Positions 9,032-18,500 of a stretch of 64,000 nt of DNA are shown here, piece by piece. Below the pieces are notes generated by a model. That model saw nothing but the letters and a program-made list of their open reading frames with translations, had not been told where the DNA came from and did not search any database. Within the stretch, counting starts at the first letter, position 1. Each line of letters opens with the position of its first letter. The position numbers were made by a program, and so were the translations under genes. This DNA is from Frigoriflavimonas asaccharolytica (GTDB lineage Bacteria > Bacteroidota > Bacteroidia > Flavobacteriales > Weeksellaceae), in NCBI RefSeq assembly GCF_013294015.1, contig NZ_JABSNO010000014.1, positions 1-64,000 of the forward strand, given 5' to 3'.

Positions 9032-9463
9032 TTATTTCTCCGCCTCAATTTTAATTTCCGAAATTTGTGTTGCTGGCTCAATATTCCATTCGCCATTTAA
9101 TTGACGATGGACATGACAATTATCCGCTTGCTTAAATAATTCTTGCCTTTGCTCTTCCGTTATGTCTCCTTCAATTTCAATGCTTACCTTAATATTAGAA
9201 ATTAAACCATGATCTCCACGAGAAGAATCTTGCGACAATTCTGCTCGCACTTCGCCAATATCCCAAGCTTTTTGGGTTGCAACATAGCGAATAGTTGCAA
9301 CTTTACACATTGCCAATCCACTTAAAACCAACTCTGATGGCCCAAAACCTAAACCTGTGCCTTTGCTTTTTAAAGGCTGATCTCCGATGATGACGTTGGT
9401 ACCATTCGTAATAATACTTTGATAACCTTCTTCTAAATTTTTAATTTTAATAACTGTTGCCAT
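9032..9463 (-). CDS. OsmC family peroxidase-like protein
   Basis: This is a 143-residue OsmC/Ohr-fold protein, a thiol-dependent peroxidase of organic hydroperoxides in characterised members. The two conserved cysteines are Cys53 in SGLAMCKVATIRYVA and Cys116 in QADNCHVHRQL. The glycine-rich GFGPSELVLSGLAMC stretch is typical of the YhfA/OsmC-like branch. It is a single gene, convergent with DUF421, with a leader of AT-rich DNA. It belongs with the catalase, YciF-like protein and reductases around it as oxidative-stress equipment. Specificity for organic versus inorganic peroxides cannot be told from sequence alone. Confidence 0.9.
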   Translation of the reverse strand: MATVIKIKNLEEGYQSIITNGTNVIIGDQPLKSKGTGLGFGPSELVLSGLAMCKVATIRYVATQKAWDIGEVRAELSQDSSRGDHGLISNIKVSIEIEGDITEEQRQELFKQADNCHVHRQLNGEWNIEPATQISEIKIEAEK

Positions 9464-9496
9464 AATTTTAACTTTTATATATTATTATTTTATTTT

Positions 9497-9870
9497 TTAC
9501 AATGCTTCTAGTTCACATTTTATAATCAATTTCTTTTCTTCAGAAAGTTTTAGACTAATAATTGAAAAATTGTGTTAAAAAATTTTCTGTATTGTTTTAT
9601 CTAAAAACTTAGATTGTTGATTACAAGTATCGCGTACTGTAAAACCATTTTTTTCTAAACAATCCTTCACAAGCAAATTTGCTCTGTGGATCATCTTTGA
9701 ATAATCAGACTTTGTAATGCCAAAATCCTGACAAATTTTGTTTGAAGTTTTATACAGTGAATTATCTGTGTTGATGCTACTTTTCCATTTATCTTGTAAA
9801 TTGTCCAAACAAATAGAAAGCTGGTTGGTAAAATCTTCATTATCCCACAGACTTTTTTTGAATCCAAATT
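9497..9870 (-). pseudogene. Decayed, fused ECF sigma factor / anti-sigma pair
   Basis: In one minus-strand frame, SLWDNEDFTNQLSICLDNLQ and then KICQDFGITKSDY...HRANLLVKDCLEKN match the C-terminal region 4 of the intact sigma factor at 26757-27347. The frame then runs straight into QQSKFLDKTIQKIF, a stop at 9575-9577, and KLSEEKKLII. These match the C-terminal half of the intact anti-sigma-like protein at 26469 (RSEFLDQAIGKIF, ELSDEKKLVI), with identical spacing across the stop. The sigma stop, the anti-sigma start and its N-terminal Cys-containing part are gone. Upstream, weak similarity may continue to about 9965 with further stops. It is a dead paralogue of the 26-27 kb pair. Confidence 0.75.
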
Positions 9871-10087
9871 AGCTCTCTTTACATTGAATTCCAAATATTA
9901 TTTCAAAATAATCTCTGCTTTTTAAATTGCATTTTCTTACAACATCAGCATTTTTAGCTCTTCAAAAATATAAATCTGAAAGGAAAATAATTACCATTAA
10001 TTTAAGACTAAGTTGTAAGGTTTCCACTTTCTAGCGTCATTTTATATGATAGTTCTTAATTTTAACCTAAAATAATAATTTCACATT

Positions 10088-10822
10088 ATGACGAAACCAG
10101 ACTTCAGCAATCTTAAAGCATTATTCATCAATTGTACTTTAAAAAAATCTCCTGATAAAAGCCATACCGAAAATTTATTTCAAATAACGAAAGGCATTAT
10201 GGAGAAAGAAAATGTAGATGTAGAAATTATCCGCTTCATCGATCATGATGTGGCAACAGGTATTTATCCGGATATGACGGAACATGGTTGGGAAAAAGAT
10301 GAATGGCCAGAATTATTTAAAAAAGTGATGGAAGCAGATATTTTAATTGTTGGTACTCCAATTTGGCTCGGCGAAAAATCTTCTATCGCACAAAAACTCA
10401 TAGAAAGATTGTATGCAATGAGTGGAAAAACCAATGAAAAAGGGCAATATATTTTCTACGGAAAAGTAGGTGGAACCATCATCACTGGAAATGAAGATGG
10501 CGTGAAACATTGCGCTATGGGAATTTTATATGCATTGCAACATATTGGCTACTCTATTCCACCACAAGCAGATGCAGGTTGGATTGGAGAAGTTGGTCCA
10601 GGACCAAGTTACGGAGATACCGAATGGAAAGGGCAACCCATTTCTCCTCCACTTGGAACCGATACGGAATTCACTAATAAAAATACCACTTTTATGACGT
10701 ACAATTTGTTGCATTTAGCATCAACATTGAAAAAACAAGATGGTTATCCGCAATATGGCAATTCTAAACAAGATTGGGAAGATGACACAAGATGGAATTT
10801 TGAAAATCCAGAATACAGATAG
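10088..10822 (+). CDS. Flavodoxin-fold NAD(P)H-dependent FMN reductase
   Basis: This is a 244-residue soluble flavodoxin-like oxidoreductase (NADPH-dependent FMN reductase/WrbA-like superfamily). Strand 1 is LKALFINCTLKKSP with the FMN phosphate loop just after it (SPDKSHTENLF). The ADILIVGTPIWLGEKSS segment (about residues 90-105) holds the flavin-contacting TP-x-W motif, and GGTIITGNEDG is the third flavin loop. It probably reduces quinones or flavins, or serves as an electron donor in stress. The gene stands alone with about 360 bp after it before the pyruvate-oxidase-like gene. The physiological substrate is unknown. Confidence 0.8.
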   Translation: MTKPDFSNLKALFINCTLKKSPDKSHTENLFQITKGIMEKENVDVEIIRFIDHDVATGIYPDMTEHGWEKDEWPELFKKVMEADILIVGTPIWLGEKSSIAQKLIERLYAMSGKTNEKGQYIFYGKVGGTIITGNEDGVKHCAMGILYALQHIGYSIPPQADAGWIGEVGPGPSYGDTEWKGQPISPPLGTDTEFTNKNTTFMTYNLLHLASTLKKQDGYPQYGNSKQDWEDDTRWNFENPEYR

Positions 10823-11182
10823 TTTATAATACCAGAGAGATTAAAGAACATTGAAATGCGCAGTTTATACATTTAAATTAATGAGCACTTTTTCCAACTT
10901 TTTTCAATGAGCAATTTTACTTCAAAATCTAATTTTAAGTTTTTTGTTTTTACTTACTGATTAAGATTTGTTCGCTAATAAATTCTAGAATCCTAGGCGT
11001 TGCTAATTTTTTTAAAGTATTTATAAAGCAATTGGAATTTACGCACAGTTTTGTACAGTCATCATTATTTTGTCTGTACTTTTTGCGATTCATAAAAAAA
11101 ATTAAAATAGCTTTTTGAAGGCTGATTTTAACCACATTGCCACAAATGATGACAATTATATTTTAACTTAAACCTATATACA
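10823..11182. other. Intergenic region, nothing recognised
   Basis: This 360-bp AT-rich stretch between the flavin reductase and the pyruvate-oxidase-like gene has no convincing coding frame. A 61-codon open frame on the minus strand (10950-11135) is Cys/Asn/Lys-rich without recognisable similarity and was not called. No strong hairpin or promoter box was found. Confidence 0.5.
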
Positions 11183-12922
11183 ATGAACGTTTCAGAACAA
11201 TTATTACAGATTTTAATCAGTACTGGTGTAAAAAATGTACACGGTGTGACTGGAGATGCCTTAAATTTTTTCGTAAAAGCCATAGAGAATAGCGACGAAG
11301 TGGAATGGCGCGCTTTCAAGCACGAAGGCAATGCTTCTTTTGCAGCCTTTGGAGAAAGCGAGACTACGGGAAATCTAGCAGTTTGTGCTGGAACTGTTGG
11401 TCCAGGTGCTTTACACCTCATCAATGGTTTGTACAACGCTAAAAAAGAACGAACACCCGTAATTGCAATCACAGGGCAAATTCCACGCGCTTTGCAAGGC
11501 ACAAACTATTTTCAAGAAGTAGATTTAAAAAAAGTTTACGATGATGTTTGTGAATATCAAGCCATCATAAAAACTCCCGAAGAAGCTCCACAAATAATTC
11601 AGCGTGCTATAAAAATTGCTCTTAATAATCGTACGGTTTGCAGAATAGAATTGCCCGCAGATGTTGCTGAAATGGAGGCAGAAAATCAGGAATTTGTATA
11701 TCCATTGATGAAGTCAGAAGCTATTTTGACTCCAAGTAATCTCCAAATTGAGAATGCGGTAGAATTGATAAATAAAGCAAAAAAAATTGCAATTTTAGCA
11801 GGTCATGGTTGTAGAGAAGCACGCGAAGAAGTCTTGGCTTTATCCAAAAAATTAAAAGCTCCCATCACACATACTCTCAAAGCTGCAGATATTTTTGATC
11901 ACGATGCAGAAAATGTTGTTGGATTAACGGGTTTAATAGGAAATCCTTCTGGATACCAAGGAATTATACAATGTGATTTATTGATTATGTTGGCTACAGA
12001 TTTTCCCTATATTCAATTTTTACCTCACGAAACCGATACCATTCAGGTAGATATTCGCCCAGAAAATATTGGCAATAGAACTTCAGTAAAATTGGGTATC
12101 CATGGTGATGTGAAAAACTTTGTAGAGCGACTGCTACCAAAAATTGAAGAAAAAACAGACTCTAAGTTTCTTGATATATTGACAGCAAATTTTGCAGCAT
12201 ATAGAAAAGATAAATTGGCAGAAGCCTCGCCAGAAAGAGATATAGAACCTTTGCATCCGCAAATTTTTGCACGGTATATTAATGATCATGCTTCTAATGA
12301 TGCAATTTTCACCATAGAAACTGGAACTTCTGCAATTTGGGCAGCAAAACATATTTCATTCCACACGCAAAGAAGAATTATCGGATCATTTAATCATGGT
12401 TCTATGGCAGTTGGTTTGCCTTCTGCAATGGGAGCACAATTCGCTTTTCCAAATCGAGAAGTGTGGTGTATTTCTGGTGATGGAGCCTTTAATATGGCGA
12501 TGCAAGATTTCATAACCGCAGTTCGATACAATTTACCCGTGAAAATTTTAATCCTAAATAATAGCCAATTAAGTTTTGTAAAATTGGAAATGGAACAAGT
12601 TGGATTGACACCTGCGATGGATGCTTTGCATCAAGACAATGTAAATTATGCAGATTATGCCAGACTTTGTGGTGGAGAAGGTGTGCGCGTGGAAAAGGCT
12701 GCAGATATTGAAAAGGCTATTGTTATGGCAAAAAATAGTAAAAAACCTTTCATTATCGATGCGGTGGTCAATAGTGGAGAATTATCTTTACCACCTCATA
12801 TAGGAATGAAACAAATTTTAGGATTTGGAACTTCAAAAGCAAAAGAAGTTTTACAGGTGATTAGTGGTGATAAAAACCAATGGGAAAATTTAAAAAAGGA
12901 ATTGAAGACCTACTTCGATTAA
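11183..12922 (+). CDS. Thiamine-diphosphate enzyme, pyruvate oxidase/dehydrogenase (quinone)-like
   Basis: The 579 residues have the three-domain layout of PoxB-type enzymes. The N-terminal PYR domain has the activating Glu48 in AFKHEGNASFAAFGE, the middle FAD/Rossmann domain is at about 190-330, and the C-terminal PP domain has the diphosphate motif beginning GDGAFNMAMQDF near residue 432 and ending in LILNN. PoxB oxidatively decarboxylates pyruvate to acetate and CO2, passing electrons to quinone at the membrane. The C-terminal tail resembles a PoxB tail in length, but membrane binding cannot be judged. Acetolactate synthase-like activity is an alternative, although no small subunit is present. 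The DoxX gene follows within 11 bp. Confidence 0.8.
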   Translation: MNVSEQLLQILISTGVKNVHGVTGDALNFFVKAIENSDEVEWRAFKHEGNASFAAFGESETTGNLAVCAGTVGPGALHLINGLYNAKKERTPVIAITGQIPRALQGTNYFQEVDLKKVYDDVCEYQAIIKTPEEAPQIIQRAIKIALNNRTVCRIELPADVAEMEAENQEFVYPLMKSEAILTPSNLQIENAVELINKAKKIAILAGHGCREAREEVLALSKKLKAPITHTLKAADIFDHDAENVVGLTGLIGNPSGYQGIIQCDLLIMLATDFPYIQFLPHETDTIQVDIRPENIGNRTSVKLGIHGDVKNFVERLLPKIEEKTDSKFLDILTANFAAYRKDKLAEASPERDIEPLHPQIFARYINDHASNDAIFTIETGTSAIWAAKHISFHTQRRIIGSFNHGSMAVGLPSAMGAQFAFPNREVWCISGDGAFNMAMQDFITAVRYNLPVKILILNNSQLSFVKLEMEQVGLTPAMDALHQDNVNYADYARLCGGEGVRVEKAADIEKAIVMAKNSKKPFIIDAVVNSGELSLPPHIGMKQILGFGTSKAKEVLQVISGDKNQWENLKKELKTYFD

Positions 12923-12933
12923 TTAAAAAATAT

Positions 12934-13341
12934 ATGAAAAATAAAAAATTAGCTTATTTCCTTTTAAGAATTATCGTTGGGATGAGCATGTTCGGGCATG
13001 GCTTAGTAAGATTACCGAAAATAGCCGCGTTCAGCGCAGGAATGGCGGAGAAATTTCAGGATTCTATGATTCCACTTTTCTTGGTAGAACCATTTGGATA
13101 TATTTTAACTATTGCTGAATTTATCATTGGAATTTTACTTCTCTTTGGGTTTTTAACCAGACAAAGCTTAGTTGCTGGTAGTATTGTGATGATTGCACTT
13201 GTTTTTGGAAGTTCAGCCGTAGAAAATTGGCCCGTAATAAATTCTCAATTGTGGCATGCCGCATTATTTGCTTTTCTACTTTGGAATCTAGATTATAACT
13301 CTTGGTCTATCGATACGAGGAATAAACTTGAAGAAAACTAA
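12934..13341 (+). CDS. DoxX family membrane protein
   Basis: The protein is 135 residues from ATG 12934; an open frame reaching back to 12880 would overlap the previous gene and lacks family character. Four membrane helices are visible, and the typical DoxX pattern LLRIIVGMSMFGHGLVRLPK comes at the start, followed by the FIIGILLLFGFLTRQSLVAG turn. DoxX proteins are poorly defined. Some are quinone- or thiol-linked membrane partners of oxidoreductases, which would suit its place directly behind a quinone-type pyruvate dehydrogenase. The pair is probably co-transcribed. Confidence 0.85.
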   Translation: MKNKKLAYFLLRIIVGMSMFGHGLVRLPKIAAFSAGMAEKFQDSMIPLFLVEPFGYILTIAEFIIGILLLFGFLTRQSLVAGSIVMIALVFGSSAVENWPVINSQLWHAALFAFLLWNLDYNSWSIDTRNKLEEN

Positions 13342-13427
13342 TTACAAGAAAATTTAATCATTAATTTTTGTCAGCATTAGAATGTAGCATCGTCTATTAT
13401 TGTAAATTGTGGCAAAATTTAAAAAAA

Positions 13428-13763
13428 ATGGAAAAAACATATTACAATCCCGCAGATCTTAAAAAATTTGGGAAAATAGTAGAATGGGGAAAAGAACTAG
13501 GCGAGAAGTTTTTCGAATATTACGGAAAAGTTTTTGAAGAAGGAAAACTAAGCGCACGAGAAAAATCGTTAATAGCATTAGCTGTTTCTCACACCGTTCA
13601 ATGTCCGTATTGTATAGATGCTTATACTGGAGATGGCTTGCAAAGAGGCATCACCAAAGAAGAAATGATGGAAGCCGTGCATGTTGCAGCTGCAATTAGA
13701 GGTGGTGCAACATTAGTGCATGGTGTTCAAATGATGAATAAGTACGAAAAATTATCAATGTAG
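13428..13763 (+). CDS. AhpD/carboxymuconolactone decarboxylase-like protein (ArsS-associated peroxidase type)
   Basis: The protein is 111 residues from ATG 13428 (MEKTYYNPADLKKFG), chosen because the family begins with this short tyrosine-rich lead; the upstream open frame to 13368 has no similarity. The all-helical AhpD fold carries the redox pair Cys59-x-x-Cys62 in VQCPYCIDAYTGDG. This subfamily is recurrently encoded next to ArsS-type radical SAM enzymes and is named for that association. Its reaction is not established; thiol-disulfide or peroxidase chemistry is inferred from CxxC. It begins the ArsS operon, 14 bp ahead of arsS. Confidence 0.85.
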   Translation: MEKTYYNPADLKKFGKIVEWGKELGEKFFEYYGKVFEEGKLSAREKSLIALAVSHTVQCPYCIDAYTGDGLQRGITKEEMMEAVHVAAAIRGGATLVHGVQMMNKYEKLSM

Positions 13764-13777
13764 TTTTAAATTAAAAT

Positions 13778-14833
13778 ATGCTCTTAAAATCTTTACAAGC
13801 AAAAAGTAGCGCACTCTCACAAACTCAAAAACAACTTCAAATTCTTTCCGGAGGTGTATTTCAAGATGGAAGTTTGCCCACTTTTGCAAAAAAAATAGAA
13901 CAATCCAATCAATTTCCGCTTCGTTCAAAAAAAATTGAGATTCTACAATTAAATGTTGGCTATATGTGCAACCAAGTTTGCGCGCATTGCCACGTAGATG
14001 CAGGACCAGATCGAAAGGAAATCATGACGGTAGAAACGATGCAACAATGTTTGGATGTCATCAAAAATACGGGAGTTCACACGCTAGATTTAACAGGTGG
14101 TGCGCCAGAAATGAATCCAAATTTCCGCTGGTTTGTAGAAGAGGCTTCAAAAATTGGTGTGAAAGATTTTATCGTTCGGTCTAATCTTACCATTATTTTG
14201 GCCAATAAAAAATACCACGATTTACCAGAATTTTTTGCAAAACACAACATTCACGTTATTTCTTCTCTACCCTATTACAAAAGAGAAAAAACCGATAAAC
14301 AACGTGGTGATGGAGTTTTTGATAAATCTATAAAAGCTTTGCAAATGCTAAATGCAGTTGGATACGGAATGCCAGGAAGTTCTTTGAAACTAGATTTGGT
14401 CTACAATCCATCTGGTGCTTTTTTGCCAACCGATCAAGAGGCTTTGCAAAATGATTTTAAAATTGCTTTGAAAGAAGATTTTAATATAAATTTCCATCAA
14501 TTATTTGCCATTACCAATTTGCCAATCAGTAGATTTTTGGATTATTTGATAAAATCTGAAAACTACGAAGACTATATGTATGCCTTGGTTGAAGCCTTCA
14601 ATCCGAAAGCAGTGCAAAATGTGATGTGCACCAATACCATTTCCGTAAGTTATGATGGTTGGTTGTACGATTGCGATTTCAATCAGATGTTGGATTTAAA
14701 AATTGCAGTATCCGAAAACCATATTTCGCAATTTAACGAAGAAATATTGACGGATAGAAATATTTTAATTTCTCAACATTGCTATGGTTGCACAGCAGGA
14801 GCAGGAAGCAGTTGCCAAGGAACGGTAGCCTAA
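13778..14833 (+). CDS. arsS: Radical SAM protein of the ArsS family (arsenosugar biosynthesis type)
   Basis: This is a 351-residue radical SAM enzyme. The [4Fe-4S] cluster triad is Cys64-x3-Cys68-x2-Cys71 in GYMCNQVCAHCHVDAGP, followed by the LDLTGGAPEMNP segment that replaces the usual GGEP motif. The C-terminal Cys-rich domain begins near VMCTNTISVSYDGWLYDCD and ends HCYGCTAGAGSSC (Cys335, 338, 346). In some relatives one of these positions is selenocysteine, but here all are TGC/TGT cysteine codons. Characterised ArsS transfers a 5'-deoxyadenosyl group to a methylated arsenical. No ArsM methyltransferase lies in the window, so the true substrate is open. The stop is followed at once by the DUF2064 gene. 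Confidence 0.88.
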   Translation: MLLKSLQAKSSALSQTQKQLQILSGGVFQDGSLPTFAKKIEQSNQFPLRSKKIEILQLNVGYMCNQVCAHCHVDAGPDRKEIMTVETMQQCLDVIKNTGVHTLDLTGGAPEMNPNFRWFVEEASKIGVKDFIVRSNLTIILANKKYHDLPEFFAKHNIHVISSLPYYKREKTDKQRGDGVFDKSIKALQMLNAVGYGMPGSSLKLDLVYNPSGAFLPTDQEALQNDFKIALKEDFNINFHQLFAITNLPISRFLDYLIKSENYEDYMYALVEAFNPKAVQNVMCTNTISVSYDGWLYDCDFNQMLDLKIAVSENHISQFNEEILTDRNILISQHCYGCTAGAGSSCQGTVA

Positions 14834-14834
14834 A

Positions 14835-15518
14835 ATGATGAATGTTTCAAAAACAGCCATATTAATTTTTGCAAATTCTGCTAAATATGAAGCGTCTAAA
14901 AAACGATTCTATAAAGCAGAACTTTTGTTTGATGAATTAAATGCAAGTATTGAAAACAAAGTACAACAGACCAAAATCCCTTATTTCATCATTACTGAAA
15001 AGGAGCAAATTGGGACAAAATTTGGCCAACGTTTTTCCAATGCTATTCAATCTATTTTTGATAAAGGTTATGATTCCATCATCACTTTGGGGAATGATAC
15101 ACCACACATTCAACCTAAAGATATTATTGAGGCCTACCAAAATTTAGCTTCAAATAAAACCACTATTGGAGCATCTCATGATGGCGGATTTTATCTTTTA
15201 GGAATTTCGAAAACAAATTTTGACCAATTAAATTTTCAAGATTTACCTTGGCAAACAAGTTCTTTATTTGGGACAATTACCAAGAATTTTTTAGCTAAAA
15301 ACATTCAATTTTCTAGATTAAAATCTCTGATTGATATTGATAATTTACGTGACGCCGAAAAAGTTTTACACCATTCTCATTTCATTTCAAAAGTTTTAAA
15401 ATTAATTTTAATCAGTGTTTTTTATATTGATTCTAAGATTAATTTTCATCTGTTTAGTTTTAAAAATGATATCTACCGATTGTATTATTACAACAAAGGT
15501 TCGCCTTGTTATAATTAA
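14835..15518 (+). CDS. DUF2064/TIGR04282-like nucleotidyl/glycosyltransferase, divergent
   Basis: This 227-residue GT-A-fold protein is related to the family annotated as arsenosugar biosynthesis glycosyltransferase. It keeps the central IITLGNDTPHI (metal/nucleotide) and the HDGGFYLLGI motifs and the WQTSSLFGTITKN stretch. The N-terminal loop, which in the canonical copy at 39042 reads PELGKVKTRLA, is replaced here by SAKYEASKKRF, so nucleotide handling may differ. The last about 35 residues form a divergent hydrophobic/Tyr-rich tail. The start ATG 14835 lies one base after the arsS stop, indicating tight co-expression. Whether it is a nucleotidyltransferase or a glycosyltransferase is not known. 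Confidence 0.75.
   Translation: MMNVSKTAILIFANSAKYEASKKRFYKAELLFDELNASIENKVQQTKIPYFIITEKEQIGTKFGQRFSNAIQSIFDKGYDSIITLGNDTPHIQPKDIIEAYQNLASNKTTIGASHDGGFYLLGISKTNFDQLNFQDLPWQTSSLFGTITKNFLAKNIQFSRLKSLIDIDNLRDAEKVLHHSHFISKVLKLILISVFYIDSKINFHLFSFKNDIYRLYYYNKGSPCYN
15488..15513 (+). other. Intercistronic hairpin with TTCG loop
   Basis: TTACAACAAAGG pairs with CCTTGTTATAA around a TTCG loop, with one bulged A and one mismatch. It sits over the end of the DUF2064 gene and about 50 bp before susC. There is no T run, so it is more likely an RNA-processing or stability element or partial attenuator than a simple terminator. Confidence 0.4.
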
Positions 15519-15563
15519 TATTTCGATTTATAATAAACATTTTTAATAACTAATTATCTATAT

Positions 15564-18500
15564 ATGAGGCATATATACTTATATTTTATGCTATTTTTTA
15601 GCATCATCGCATTTTCTCAAAATACAATTACCGGAAAAATAACAAGCAATTACAATGGTTCCCCTATTTCATTGGTGCAGATTTCTTCTTCTTCCAAAAT
15701 GATAACAACATCTGGTAATGATGGCAATTATAGCATCATCATAAATTCAGATTCAGAAGAACTATCGTTTACTGCTCTTGGATATAAATCGCAAATAATT
15801 AAAATTAAAAATAGATCTACCATAAATGTAATATTAGAAGATAACACCGGAAATATTGGCGAAGTAGTAATTACCGCATTAGGTATAAAACGCGAGGCAA
15901 AAGCTTTGGGATATGCCGTTCAAACTTTGAAAGCAGAAGATCTTGCAGAAGTGAAAACGGTGAATTTTTTAGATAATCTATCCGGAAAAGTTGCAGGAAT
16001 TTCTGTAACGCAAGGTGCAACAGGTGTTGGTTCTTCCTCAAAAATTACCATACGTGGAGAATCTTCTTTTTCTAACAACAATCCTTTGTTTGTAGTAGAT
16101 GGAACACCTATTAATAATCAAACTGTATTTAATTTCACCAATGAAGCAGCAGCAGGTTTTCAAGAAATAGACTATGGAAACGGTGCGATGGAAGTGAATG
16201 CAGATGATATAGAATCTGTTTCCGTTTTGAAAGGACCAAGTGCAGCAGCTCTGTATGGAACGAGAGCTTCCAACGGCGTAATTGTAATAAACACAAAAAG
16301 CGGAAATGAGAGGAAAGGCTTTCAAATAAGTTTTAATTCTACATTTTTGGTGGAAACCGCATTTAAATTACCAAAATTTCAAAATGAATACGGACAAGGA
16401 AATTCTGGTAAATTTGCTTTTGTAGATGGTTTAGGTGGTGGTACAAATGATAACATTTCTTATTCTTGGGGACCAAAATTAAACGCTGGGAATTTCACCA
16501 CACAATTTGATGGTCAGGTACAATTGTCGGATGGAAGTTTTGTGCGAGGTGGCGATACTTCATTATATTCAGGTTTGCCGATTAGACCTACAGAATTAAT
16601 TTCTCATCCAGATAATATCAAAAATTTCTACAATACTGGAACCACCGCCATCAATAATATTGCAATTTCTAATGGTTTTGATAAAGGAGATTACAGACTT
16701 TCCATCACAGATTTAAGGAGTGAATCTATCATTCCGGGAGTAAATTTAAATAGACAAACTATTGCTACAAAATTCAATTTTAAACCTTCTGATTATACCA
16801 CAATTTCTACTTCCATTAATTATGTAAATTCTAATAGCGACAATAGACCCTCGAACGGATATGGAAGTGAAAACGTGAATTATTCTCTTGTAGCGTGGGG
16901 ACCAAGATCCTTAAATATTGATCATTTAAAAAATTATTGGCAACCAGGATTAGAAAAAATTCAACAATATTCTTTTAATTATACTTTTTTTGATAATCCT
17001 TACTTTATACTGTATGAAAACAGAAATTCATTTAATAGAGATAGATTGTTTGGAAACATTCAATTAAAACAAAAAATTACAGAAGATTTAAGTTTTTCAA
17101 TCCGTTCTGGAATGGACTATAGCAATGAAACTAGAGAAATGAGACGAAATTTCAGCAGCAATCGTTTCAAAAATGGCGCTTATGCAGAGCACGATGTTTT
17201 TTATAGAGAAATAAACACAGATTTTCTATTAAATTACACGAAAAACATTAGAAATTTCTCTTTTGATGTTTCTGTAGGTGGCAATAGATTAGATCAAAAC
17301 GCTTCTACCAAACAGATTCAAACGGTAAATTTAGCGCAGCCAGGCATTTTTAATTTAAATAATGCGGCGTCACCAATACAGGCTTTTCAATTTGAAAGTA
17401 AAAAGCGCATCAATTCTTTGTACGCGCTTGCAAAGTTTGGTTTCAAAGATTATTTATATGTAGATATTACCGCAAGAAATGATTGGTCTAGTGCTTTGGC
17501 AACGCCTTTTTCTGTAGATGGAACCTCATTTTTGTATCCTTCTGTTTCTAGTAGTTTCATTGTTTCTAATTTATTTTCTCTACCAAAAGCCATTTCTTTT
17601 GCAAAACTGCGGGCAAGTGTAGCACAAGTGGGAAATGATACCAATCCTTACCAAACATCGGGTGCATTTGTATCGCAAATTCCATTTGATAGTCAACCCA
17701 CTTTTACGGCGCAAAATTTCATTCCAAATGCTCAATTGAAACCAGAGCAAACCACATCTTACGAGTTTGGTGCAGATTTGAGATTTTTCAACAATAGATT
17801 AAATTTTGATTTCACCTATTTTAATTCTAATACGGTAGATCAAATTATTTCGCTGCCCATCGCTATTTCTTCCGGATATGATCAGCAAGTTGTGAACGGT
17901 GGAAAAGTAAATGCTCAAGGAATTGAAATAATTCTAGGAATTACACCTATAAAAACACAAAATTTCAATTGGAATACCACCTTTAATTTTGCACAGAGCA
18001 AATCTGTAATTAAAGATTTACCCCAAAATGGCGGAAGATTAACGCTTGCGTACAGTAGAATTTATGATAGCGCCAACCAAACTGTTTGGATTCAAGTGGA
18101 AGAAGGTGGCAGAATAGGAGATTTGTATGGAACCGGATATTTAAAAAATGAAAATGGAGATTTCATATTAACAAGTGATGGAAATTATATTGCCGATAAT
18201 GTTTTGAAAAAATTGGGCAATTACAATCCAGATTTCACTTTGGGTTGGAGCAATAATTTTAAATATAAAAACTGGAATTTAAGCCTTTTGTTTGATTGGA
18301 GACAAGGCGGCGAAATAGTTTCTAGAACCAGCGCTCTGGGAAATGTAGGCGGACAATTAGCCGAAACTTCTTACAGACCAGAAGCAGGAATTGTTGCGCA
18401 AGGTGTTGTAAATACGGGAACTGCAACCAATCCTATCTATGTGCAAAATACAAAAGCAATTTCTGCAGAAAGCTATTATCGCCAATATTACGATAGAAAT

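Noticed and set aside
10950-11135. Small minus-strand open frame in the gap before the pyruvate-oxidase-like gene
   Set aside because: 61 codons of Cys/Asn/Lys-rich sequence, no recognisable motif, no clear start signal.
11183-12922. Acetolactate synthase large subunit
   Set aside because: The overall pattern and the quinone-type neighbour DoxX fit a pyruvate oxidase better; no regulatory small subunit or ilv genes are nearby.
13778-14833. Selenocysteine in the ArsS Cys-rich domain
   Set aside because: Related proteins can have selenocysteine, but all cysteine positions in the C-terminal motif are TGC/TGT here and the frame has no internal TGA.
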